DNA from: Flavobacteriales bacterium
GTDB taxonomy: Bacteria > Bacteroidota > Bacteroidia > Flavobacteriales_F > PHOS-HE28
Direction of reading: 5' to 3'
Assembly: GCA_016704485.1 (NCBI GenBank)
Contig: JADJAA010000001.1
Coordinates: 2,046,001-2,110,000 of the forward strand
DNA: 64,000 bases
Shown: positions 51,859 through 59,637 of the stretch, piece by piece
Numbering within the stretch: position 1 is the stretch's first letter
How the letters are laid out: each line of letters opens with the position of its first letter
The notes under the pieces: generated by a model
Databases searched by the model: none
The model's input: the letters and a program-made list of their open reading frames with translations, nothing else
What the model was told of the DNA's origin: nothing
Made by a program: the position numbers and the translations under genes

Positions 51859-52293
51859 TCACGCCGGCCACAAATACTCGTCGTCATTCTTATACGGTAC
51901 ACCGAGCTCGATCTCTGATACTTCGTCGTATTCCTCAACGATCGTTAGCCAAGTGGTCTCGTCAAAATACGCCCGGAAGAAACCGTGTTCCTCGTCCTCA
52001 AAGTCACTACCCGTTTCAACGAATTGCTCAAGCACTTTATCAATGTTCTGACCAATGATCACGGTGTTCCCGTACATCAGTTTGGGATCTCTGCAGCGCA
52101 TATAACCCAGTTTAGTGTCATGATCCGTGTAGAATGTCAAACGCATTTTGTGCGCATTGTACTCACACAGGTTCTGCGTCGGATCTTCATCATCCACGTA
52201 ATCGCGGTCGGGTTTGCCGATCAACTTCTGAATATCGCTTTTGGACATTCCAAATTTCAAGTCGCCTATTCCTGTGTTCGGTTTGAGGATCAT
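51859..52293 (-). CDS. cytosolic acidic hypothetical protein, immunity-protein-like in style
   Basis: 144 residues, acidic, no signal peptide or membrane helix. It opens MILKPNTGIGDLKFGMSKSDIQKLIGKPDRD, a pattern seen in small 'barstar/SMI1-like' immunity and SmpA-like folds (a GMs-x-K-x-v-xxLG-x-Pd motif). The rest (YNAHKMRLTFYTDHDTKLGY, TTWLTIVEEYDEV) is beta-rich. No toxin gene lies next to it, so an immunity role is only a loose analogy. The following 300 bases are repeats, without a gene. Confidence 0.68.
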   Translation of the reverse strand: MILKPNTGIGDLKFGMSKSDIQKLIGKPDRDYVDDEDPTQNLCEYNAHKMRLTFYTDHDTKLGYMRCRDPKLMYGNTVIIGQNIDKVLEQFVETGSDFEDEEHGFFRAYFDETTWLTIVEEYDEVSEIELGVPYKNDDEYLWPA

Positions 52294-52377
52294 CTCTATA
52301 AAGTTCTATTTGATCTGGTGTATGCACCTCCAAAACTATGGACTTCGATCCATATGCATGGGCAAAAAAGGGTTAAC

Positions 52378-52580
52378 CGCAAAGACGCCACGACGCAACG
52401 ATTACGCCACGCTGCATGGGCAAAGAAGTTTAACAGCAATTGCCGTAGGGCAGACAATGCTGCATGTGCAAAGAGGTTAACCGCAACGACGCGACGACGC
52501 AATGATTACGCCACGCTGCATGGACAAAGAAAAAGGCTGTGCGTCACGCTTTCTTTACGTTGCGTCGTGGCGTCTTTGCG
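52378..52580. repeat. intergenic repeat cassette with 23-base perfect inverted ends
   Basis: The sequence at 52378-52400 (CGCAAAGACGCCACGACGCA plus three bases) is found again as its exact reverse complement at 52558-52580. Between them a ~36-base direct repeat (52391-52428 and 52495-52531; core GATTACGCCACGCTGCATGG) differs at only two positions. A third, degenerate copy lies at 52453-52475. It sits just past the end of htpG, looks like a non-coding dispersed repeat element, and holds no gene. Confidence 0.88.
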
Positions 52581-52594
52581 TTTCCCTCTAAACC

Positions 52595-54472
52595 TCACTT
52601 GATCAACTCCACACTCCTCCGCAAAAACGCTGTCAACGCCTCACCCTTCAACATTCCTTGACCCAACAGCGCAAGATCAACAGCCTGTTTGCTCAGCTTC
52701 TCCCGACGTTTATCGGTCTTGGAATCGAGGATCGTGCGCGTTAACGGATGGTCTGTGTTCACCACAAGGTTCATCATCTCGGGCATGTTGCCGAACATGT
52801 TCTGACCGCCGGTCTGTTGTTGCTCGCGTAGGCGGCGCATGAATTCCGGACGGGTGATCACCACCGCATCCCCTTCTGCACCCATGGGCTCGAATTGTAG
52901 GCTGAACTTATTGTCTCCGATCACCGACTCGAACGCTGGCTTCAACTGACCAAGTTCTTCTTCGGTCAATGTGCTTTCTGCTTTGGTGTCTTTCGCGATC
53001 AGTTTGTCCAGCGTATCAGAATCCACGCGTGCGAAACGAAGCTTATCGTTCTTCATCTCCAGCCGCTGGATAACGTGGGCGACCAGCTGACTGTCCAACA
53101 ACATCACCTCGTAGCCTCTGGACTTGGCGGCTTCAATGAACGGATGCTGACCTTCTACATCGTTCGCGTAAAGCACGATCACGTTCTCTTCCTTATCGGT
53201 CTGCGTGGGTGCTAGTTTGATCTTCAGTTCCTCCAACGTGTAGCTGGTGCCATCCGTGTTCTTGAAGAGGTTGAACTGCTGCGCCGCATCGAAGAATTTC
53301 TCGTCGGTGAGCATGCCGTATTCAATAAATACCTTGATGTCGTCCCACTTGCTTTCCAGATCGGGGCGGTCGCTCTTGAACATCTCGTTCAGCTTATCTG
53401 CCACTTTCTTGGTAATGTGGCCGCTGATCTTCTTCACTGCCGCATCGCTCTGTAGGTAACTCCGCGAAACGTTCAGCGGAATGTCCGGAGAGTCGATGAC
53501 ACCGTTCAACAGCGTGAGGAATTCCGGTAGGATATCGTTGACGTTGTCGGTAACGAACACCTGTTCGCTGTAGAGTTGCACCTTGTTGCGCTGCGGATCG
53601 AAATCGCGTTTCAACTTGGGGAAATAAAGAATGCCCGTGAGCTTGAAAGGGTAGTCGACGTTCAGGTGGATGTGGAACAACGGATCCTCGCTCATCGGAT
53701 ACAGCTCGTGGTAGAGGCTCGTGTAGTCTTCCGGTTTAAGCGATAACGGTTGCTTGGTCCACGCAGGATCGGTGTTGTTGATGATGCGCGGTTGCTTCAC
53801 CTTCTTGTCTTCCTCGCCGACCTCTTCTTCGCCAAAGGCGATGGGAATGGGCAAGAAGCTGCAATACTTTTTAAGGATGCCTCCGATGCGTGCCTCCTCC
53901 AAGAATTCCAAGCTTTCTTCGGTAATGTGTAGCACGATGTCCGTGCCGCGCTCGGTGCGTTCTCCCGTAGTTAGGGTGAACTCCGTACTGCCCTCGCAGG
54001 ACCAATGGATGGCCTCGGCATCTTGCCAACTTTTGCTGAAGATCTCGACCTTATTGGCCACCATGAAAGCGCTATAGAACCCCAGTCCAAAATGCCCAAT
54101 GATCTTGGTCGCGTCCTTTTCGCTCTTGTATTTCTCCAAGAACTCCTCCGCACCACTAAAGGCGATCTGGTTGATGTACTTCTCCACCTCCTCACCAGTG
54201 AGCCCCACACCGTGGTCGCTGATGGTCAACGTCTTTTTCTCTTTGTCTATGCGCACTGCGATCGTGGTATCGCTCAACTCGCCTTTGAACTCCCCGCGTG
54301 CAGAGAGGGTCTTGAGCTTCTGTGTGGCATCCACAGCATTGCTTACCAATTCCCGAATAAAGATCTCATGATCGGAATACAGGAATTTCTTAATGATAGG
54401 AAAGATGTTCTCGGTATGTACGCTGATCGTACCGCTCTTACTCGCTGTCTTCTCTTCGGTGCTGGTTGCCAT
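52595..54472 (-). CDS. htpG: molecular chaperone HtpG (Hsp90)
   Basis: 625 residues. The GHKL ATPase domain carries FIRELVSNAVDATQKL, ISDHGVGLT, GHFGLGFYSAFMVA and TDIVLHI. The middle domain has FFPKLKRDF-like ILYFPKLKRDFDP and NVSRSYLQSD, followed by the C-terminal dimerisation part. It is an ATP-driven cytosolic folding chaperone for stress. The gene is longer at its C-terminal linker than E. coli HtpG by only a few residues. The repeat cassette at 52378-52580 lies immediately downstream. Confidence 0.96.
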   Translation of the reverse strand: MATSTEEKTASKSGTISVHTENIFPIIKKFLYSDHEIFIRELVSNAVDATQKLKTLSARGEFKGELSDTTIAVRIDKEKKTLTISDHGVGLTGEEVEKYINQIAFSGAEEFLEKYKSEKDATKIIGHFGLGFYSAFMVANKVEIFSKSWQDAEAIHWSCEGSTEFTLTTGERTERGTDIVLHITEESLEFLEEARIGGILKKYCSFLPIPIAFGEEEVGEEDKKVKQPRIINNTDPAWTKQPLSLKPEDYTSLYHELYPMSEDPLFHIHLNVDYPFKLTGILYFPKLKRDFDPQRNKVQLYSEQVFVTDNVNDILPEFLTLLNGVIDSPDIPLNVSRSYLQSDAAVKKISGHITKKVADKLNEMFKSDRPDLESKWDDIKVFIEYGMLTDEKFFDAAQQFNLFKNTDGTSYTLEELKIKLAPTQTDKEENVIVLYANDVEGQHPFIEAAKSRGYEVMLLDSQLVAHVIQRLEMKNDKLRFARVDSDTLDKLIAKDTKAESTLTEEELGQLKPAFESVIGDNKFSLQFEPMGAEGDAVVITRPEFMRRLREQQQTGGQNMFGNMPEMMNLVVNTDHPLTRTILDSKTDKRREKLSKQAVDLALLGQGMLKGEALTAFLRRSVELIK

Positions 54473-54624
54473 AGTTCTTGTATTGAGGCTGCCCGAAGTT
54501 CAAAGGTTATGCCAACGCGGTGGGGGTGACAGGTTGGCAGGGAGCTTATCGAACTCATTCCAAGAGACAACGTTCGTTTCATTGTGCCAGCCATTCCAAT
54601 TCAATCCGACTCATTCATCAAACA

Positions 54625-54664
54625 AAATAAGACCCGGTACCACCAATGGCACCGGGTCTTATTT
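54625..54664 (-). terminator. bidirectional-looking terminator
   Basis: 14-base perfect arms AAATAAGACCCGGT (54625-54638) and its complement (54651-54664) with a 12-base loop and a T-run on the minus side (TTATTTTG). It ends the gene at 54680-55849. Confidence 0.93.
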
Positions 54665-54679
54665 CAGAACTTCAAAATA

Positions 54680-55849
54680 TCATTCGGGCATCTGCTCCGC
54701 CCGCGTAGCGGTAGGTACAACACCTCCAATGGTTTGCAGGATAATGTCTCTGTCGTTGTCCACGCCGGTGTAGCGCACAACACCGTCCAGGTTCACATCT
54801 TCCATTCGGTAACCAGTAACGGTAGCGGTAGGGGTTGCGCCACCTACAGCGGTGAGGATCGCATCGCGGTCGTTGTTCGTACCGGTGTATTTTACCTTTT
54901 GCACAGGGCTATCCCAGACCACGTTCCCTGGCCATAAGGTTTGATACGAAATACTAGAACTAGGGGATGTATACGTGCCCGCCTCGCCGTAAACCGCCCC
55001 AGTTGTAAGGCTATTTAAATATGGAACTGTTGGTGCACTACACAAACACGCCGGGTCGACCTTTGCGAGGCCTAAATGATTTCGGTGCCTAACTACTATT
55101 AAGTACCTATCTGGCACCACGTTGAAATAGATCGGCGACATGAAGGTTGCCGGTTCTATGATACCTCCATAACTATTTAGTAATGCAGCCTTCGAGGCGA
55201 TGATCTGTGATGGATCATTCCTATCTCTGAGTTCCACCACTACCCAATCTACAATAGCACTATTATTAGTTAGGTTAACGGTTTCACCTCCACCGCCAAC
55301 GAAGTTGTAGCCCAACGCCGTATAGGGTTCGGTGGTCGGTAGAAGGCCATTGGTGTTAAGGTCAGTTCGCATGCGCAGAAATGGCGCACTCGGATCTATA
55401 GCGCCGCCCAGAATTGCACTAACATGTACCGGCAGGGCAACGATGGTATTGGTTGCTTCGGCAATGGTGAAGGTGGTAGAATTACAATAGAAGCCGTGGC
55501 AGTTGTCCGCGCGGTAATCTCCAACATCAGCAACGGTAATTATTTGGCCTAGGGGAGTAGTCGTAGAAACCAAACTATCTTGTATCCATATATCATTATG
55601 GACTAAAAATATCCAATTGGCCCCACAACTCCAGTTGCGCATGTCAATGGCGATCGAATCCCCAGGATGTAAATAGATCGTACCATAATCCGTGGCGTTC
55701 CATTCTAGAAAAGGATATGGATACACCGGATAAGTGGTATATGTTCCATCTGCGTGCTTTATACTCAGGATATTATCCGCAACAGGACATTGTGCACTGC
55801 AATAGACCGCTGTCATCATGGAGACCAGAAGAATGTAGTTGCGTATCAT
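54680..55849 (-). CDS. secreted protein with two dockerin-like C-terminal repeats
   Basis: 389 residues. A signal peptide (IRNYILLVSMMTAVYCSA) precedes a cupredoxin-like segment (YLHPGDSIAIDMRNWSCGANW ... GDYRADNCHGFYCNSTTFTI, ~50-130, with a Cys/His pattern). The next ~150 residues (DWVVVELRDRNDPSQIIASKAAL) are followed by two repeats VKYTGTNNDRDAILTAVGGATPT and VVRYTGVDNDRDIILQTIGGVVPT, around a DVNLDGVV Ca-binding-like loop. I have seen such pairs at the ends of Bacteroidota surface proteins, where they stand in place of a T9SS domain. Function unknown. Confidence 0.8.
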   Translation of the reverse strand: MIRNYILLVSMMTAVYCSAQCPVADNILSIKHADGTYTTYPVYPYPFLEWNATDYGTIYLHPGDSIAIDMRNWSCGANWIFLVHNDIWIQDSLVSTTTPLGQIITVADVGDYRADNCHGFYCNSTTFTIAEATNTIVALPVHVSAILGGAIDPSAPFLRMRTDLNTNGLLPTTEPYTALGYNFVGGGGETVNLTNNSAIVDWVVVELRDRNDPSQIIASKAALLNSYGGIIEPATFMSPIYFNVVPDRYLIVVRHRNHLGLAKVDPACLCSAPTVPYLNSLTTGAVYGEAGTYTSPSSSISYQTLWPGNVVWDSPVQKVKYTGTNNDRDAILTAVGGATPTATVTGYRMEDVNLDGVVRYTGVDNDRDIILQTIGGVVPTATRAEQMPE

Positions 55850-55994
55850 TTGATGGGGATCTGGTTATCGGTACAAGACATGCCGTCGTGTAAATGGATG
55901 CCGCTACGGATTTGCTATCCTTTAATGGGAACATATGCTTAACTCAAATGTAGGATTAAACTCAACGAATGGTACGATACGCGCTAATATTCCA

Positions 55995-56825
55995 TCACTT
56001 CTCACCACCCAACACCCAAACCAGCGCCTTCTCTTTAGTTGCTCTGAAAATAGTAGCGTGCGTTTCATTGGGTTCATCCGAATACTGCCAGACCAATGTT
56101 TTAGGCGCAGTGAGTTCAAGGGCCCCGCTGAGGTTTGAAATGAACGGAGTTTCTTCCTGCACACTCGAGCCCGCGAACCAGAACCGGATGGGTTTTGCGG
56201 GAAATTTGGCAAGGTATTCCGGAGCAGTTTTCACCATGTCCATATCGTTCCACCAAAGCGAAGGATCCATAGCTATGTAGAAGTCGAATAGTTCGGGGCG
56301 TAGTAGAAGCGTTTCAACCACGAACAATCCAGCCAATGATTCACCGATGATGCCGCGCTTGTCCGTTGTGCGGTAGATGCCATCGATCTCCGCAACCAGT
56401 TCCTTTTCAATGAAATCCCTGAAGTCCGCTGAGCCACCAACTACCGGGGCAATTTCTTTGTCCTCCGCGTTATTCGTCGGGCCGGTGAGGTCTCTTCTGC
56501 GTTCCGTGTTATCAATGCCAACCAGTATGATAGGTGGAATGCGCTTGCTGGAGATCAATTCGGCGAGCGTGTTGGCAATGTGCGGGAAGTCCTCGTTGAC
56601 CCCGCCATCGGGCATGTACAGTACGGGCAGGGAGTCGCTGCCCGTTATGTAGCTCGGTGGCACCCACACATTGATCACGCGCGGCTCGTTTACGTACGTG
56701 GACGAGATGGTGAAGGTGTTGTGATCGGGAATGGAGTCGATGCTCTGCGCGGTTGCTGCACTGTTCAGGGTTGCTAGTGCTAGGGAGCAGATCAGGAAGG
56801 CTTTGGTCATGGTATCTTTCTTCAT
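55995..56825 (-). CDS. exported alpha/beta hydrolase, enterochelin-esterase-like
   Basis: 276 residues. A signal peptide (AFLICSLALATLNSAATA) is followed by a putative esterase (Fes/YieL) domain: LPVLYMPDGG near 70, nucleophile elbow GIIGESLAGLFV (Ser ~167), YIAMDPSLWW and a likely catalytic His in PNETHATIF. Members hydrolyse ester siderophores or acyl and feruloyl esters in the periplasm. No siderophore genes are near, so the substrate is open. ATG 56825 is used; ATG 56810 would give an equally good signal peptide. Confidence 0.85.
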   Translation of the reverse strand: MKKDTMTKAFLICSLALATLNSAATAQSIDSIPDHNTFTISSTYVNEPRVINVWVPPSYITGSDSLPVLYMPDGGVNEDFPHIANTLAELISSKRIPPIILVGIDNTERRRDLTGPTNNAEDKEIAPVVGGSADFRDFIEKELVAEIDGIYRTTDKRGIIGESLAGLFVVETLLLRPELFDFYIAMDPSLWWNDMDMVKTAPEYLAKFPAKPIRFWFAGSSVQEETPFISNLSGALELTAPKTLVWQYSDEPNETHATIFRATKEKALVWVLGGEK

Positions 56826-56876
56826 CGCTTTGTTATTCTGGAATTGAATTGGTCTTGATCGAACAGGAACCCGGTT

Positions 56877-57389
56877 TTACTTAAGACTTGGACGGTCCGG
56901 ACCTTTCCGCTTGATGATCTTTTGAATGAACACATTGCTTGGAATTGAGACTTTTTCCCCATCGGCTGTTTTGAGAATTACGAAGAATGCGCCGATGTCG
57001 CTGATCCTGCCCTCGATCGAAAAATCCTTATCCATTACGGTGATGGTGTCACCGATCGTGGCCGGGTGGCTGAAAAAGATGATCAGCGTTGAAGTGATGT
57101 TCGAAATGATGGACCACTGTGCGAAAAAAGCGATGCCCAGTATGGTCAATAGCGTGGAGACCAAATAGACCAATTCAGTTCGGTCAACTCCCCAAATGAA
57201 CGTTAGAATTCCACCCGCAACGAAAAACAAGAATAGGTTGATGATCTTTTTAATGATCTTCACACGTGACCTTTGGTAGGAGAAATTCGCCGCTACTTTA
57301 TCTATCGTCCTGGTAAGAATGAACCGGAGCACTAGGAAAGAAACGATAAGCGCTATGGATTCTATGATCTCGATCTTGTACTCTTCCAT
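56877..57389 (-). CDS. short MscS-type mechanosensitive channel
   Basis: 170 residues: two to three helices (~5-25, ~50-66, ~70-92), then the MscS beta domain with NITSTLIIFFSHPATIGDTITVMDKDFSIEGRISDIG in pieces and VSIPSNVFIQKII. It lacks the large C-terminal cage of E. coli MscS, a common short form. It releases solutes on osmotic down-shock. ATG 57389 is set before the first helix; a longer in-frame start at 57452 adds a charged stretch. Confidence 0.85.
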   Translation of the reverse strand: MEEYKIEIIESIALIVSFLVLRFILTRTIDKVAANFSYQRSRVKIIKKIINLFLFFVAGGILTFIWGVDRTELVYLVSTLLTILGIAFFAQWSIISNITSTLIIFFSHPATIGDTITVMDKDFSIEGRISDIGAFFVILKTADGEKVSIPSNVFIQKIIKRKGPDRPSLK

Positions 57390-57560
57390 TCTGTTTTTTG
57401 CGTGAATTTTATGAACGGATGCGATCTTGCTGATCACTTCCGCCTGCCTCAAAACTACGGTGTTCGTTATACAATTTCGCTGCGATAAAGAATTGGATAC
57501 GGCAATAATTTGATCTTGCTCAAGTTGAAATTTGAGAAGTTGCTGTTCATGAAAGCGGAG

Positions 57561-57591
57561 GATCGATGCTCGCCAACATTGAGCATCGATC
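57561..57591. terminator. stem-loop in the gap after the GDYXXLXY gene
   Basis: GATCGATGCTC (57561-57571) and its exact complement (57581-57591) with a 9-base loop, no T-run. It may be a terminator or processing hairpin in the 254-base gap; nothing else is seen there. Confidence 0.4.
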
Positions 57592-57643
57592 AGCTCAGTG
57601 CAATGCTCTATTACGCACTATTCTCAAAACGGATCGGACCAGC

Positions 57644-58207
57644 TCACTTCTCCCACTCCCGTATGGTCTTCCCACCGATCACCAATTCCTCGATCACGCC
57701 CTTACCTTCCAGAATACGCACGGTCACGTATGCATCCATTTGTCGGCTTTCCGTATCCATGCTTTCGGTCATAAGCTGTTCGGTGCGGTGGCCGCGGCCT
57801 TCTTCCAAATAATACCGGTCAAAGGGCAGATCTATGCTGATCATGGTACTATCCTCGGTCATGTTCCATGCATTGATGTGGCAACGGATGTAGGATTTAT
57901 CAGCACTAGGTTCTTCAGTTTCCACACGATCAATTGCTGCATATCCATCAACGGTCTTCAACACGACATAGGCACGTTGCTCCTGTTGCCAATTGGCTTC
58001 TGGTTCTGCGAAGAGCTGGTCGTCTTCCATATCGTAACGCAGTATCACATATTCGCCTCGGAACGGGTCGTGCGGGTCGATGGGTGCCGTCCTGAAGTTG
58101 AACGGAATGCCTTCACGTAAAATGCGTTCGTTCCTGTGGATGCTACTCCACGGCACGAACCATTGTGCTATGATCATGGCCGCAAAGAGGATCAGTGCGC
58201 TACGCAT
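57644..58207 (-). CDS. GDYXXLXY-domain protein
   Basis: 187 residues with an N-terminal signal/anchor (ALILFAAMIIAQWFVPW) and the family motif as GEYVILRY (~49-56). Proteins of this type are regularly next to DUF2157 membrane proteins, as here (8-base overlap with the gene upstream). The pair is thought to be a membrane complex of unknown role. Confidence 0.87.
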   Translation of the reverse strand: MRSALILFAAMIIAQWFVPWSSIHRNERILREGIPFNFRTAPIDPHDPFRGEYVILRYDMEDDQLFAEPEANWQQEQRAYVVLKTVDGYAAIDRVETEEPSADKSYIRCHINAWNMTEDSTMISIDLPFDRYYLEEGRGHRTEQLMTESMDTESRQMDAYVTVRILEGKGVIEELVIGGKTIREWEK

Positions 58208-59486
58208 GGGTTGCCATTTTTCGTTGCTTGAGCAAACGCATGTTCATGAACAGGAAGCCAATACCTAAAGCGATGAACACGACTCCTTTCAATGCATCGT
58301 TGATGTCGAGATCGAAGAACCGCAAAGCGATCGTTACGCTGATGATCGCGAGGCCCAAGTTCATGCGCGGTAACGAATCCAAATGCAGGCCGGTGATCAC
58401 GGTGTGCAGGCCGAGCGCTAACAACCACGCATTGATGATGACCGTCGCGACCGGGATGGATACGTAAGCAAGTCCGTAGGCAACGAGCACGATGACCAAG
58501 CTTTCCGGGAACCACGTGGCCTGCATAGGCTTGCGCCAACGTAGTGCAAGTACGTATGTTACAATACCAATGGCAAGCATGGTGATCAACGGCCAGATAT
58601 CGGGACCTAGGTGATCACCGGGCTCGCGCTTGATCTCGGTCCAAATGTCATGGTAGCTCAGGAAGAACAGCACACCCAGAACGGCGATACCACCGAGAAA
58701 AGGCCACGCTCCGGTACGTACCGTTCTGCTGCGATAGGTTAATGGCACTAGGCAAAACGCAACCGCAAGGCCCATGATGCCAAGAGCTACCTCCAAATGA
58801 CCATCGAACCAGAACAGCTGGCTACCGATCGCTATGGAAATGGCAGCGATCGCATTGAACCAAAAGAATCCTGTACTGCTGCCGTTCCTACGGAGCTCGC
58901 GCACGTATGCAGGAATTACCACAGCCAGCATCGGTAAGTAGAGCCAAGGATGTTGTACCGTGTGCCACGATCCTGTGCGGTAGACACCAGCGTACCACGT
59001 GATCATACCGATGTACAGCAAGCCGCTGACCAACGAGCCAGGCACATACAGTAACGCAACGGTGAGCAAGCTCCACACCAAGAGGAATTCATGAAGCTCA
59101 CCCCCTGTGTGGTAGATCTGACTGATCAACGCGATACAAGCTCCAACAGCGAGCATCAAGAAGATCGCGGTGCCTTCTTTCCAACCTGCCACCGCGCGTT
59201 TCTTCAATAGGGTGAAGAGCACCAGCCCTTGACCGATGGCCATAGGCAAAAATGCAAATACAGTGCGCGTTGTCCGGCTGAGATCTTCCCAATTGTGCGC
59301 AACAACAAGTATCAGTCCAAGGCCAATGAGCAAACCACCGAGGATACTAAAGAGTAAAAGCATCCGGTTTCCGGACTGCTCCTGCGGAGCGGCATAGCGC
59401 ATATGGATACGGTCAGCTTGATCAGCAGTGATCAAGCCTTCACGGACCAACTCCGGGAGTGCATCTAGAAGGCGGGGAACAGGCAT
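58200..59486 (-). CDS. DUF2157 multi-pass membrane protein
   Basis: 428 residues. A ~50-residue soluble N-terminus (LPELVREGLITADQADRI) precedes about twelve helices, the DUF2157 layout. No catalytic motif is seen. It overlaps the GDYXXLXY gene by 8 bases, so the two form one operon. Confidence 0.88.
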   Translation of the reverse strand: MPVPRLLDALPELVREGLITADQADRIHMRYAAPQEQSGNRMLLLFSILGGLLIGLGLILVVAHNWEDLSRTTRTVFAFLPMAIGQGLVLFTLLKKRAVAGWKEGTAIFLMLAVGACIALISQIYHTGGELHEFLLVWSLLTVALLYVPGSLVSGLLYIGMITWYAGVYRTGSWHTVQHPWLYLPMLAVVIPAYVRELRRNGSSTGFFWFNAIAAISIAIGSQLFWFDGHLEVALGIMGLAVAFCLVPLTYRSRTVRTGAWPFLGGIAVLGVLFFLSYHDIWTEIKREPGDHLGPDIWPLITMLAIGIVTYVLALRWRKPMQATWFPESLVIVLVAYGLAYVSIPVATVIINAWLLALGLHTVITGLHLDSLPRMNLGLAIISVTIALRFFDLDINDALKGVVFIALGIGFLFMNMRLLKQRKMATHA

Positions 59487-59577
59487 TTGTGTGCAATGTA
59501 GTTTGCTTGATACTCAGTTGTTGCTTGGTCAAGACATGGCGCTCGTGTTCCATGTGCTCTGGAGCGTTGCTGGGAAA

Positions 59578-59608
59578 CGAAAAAAGGGGATCCGAGGACC
59601 CCCTTTTT
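59578..59608 (-). terminator. terminator of the S46 peptidase gene
   Basis: AAAAAGGGG...CCCCCTTTTT hairpin (with TCC/GGA pairing inside), 30 bases past the stop at 59638 on the minus strand; T-run present on both strands. Confidence 0.85.
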
Positions 59609-59637
59609 CTCAACAATTCAATTCTCTTTAAGCGATC

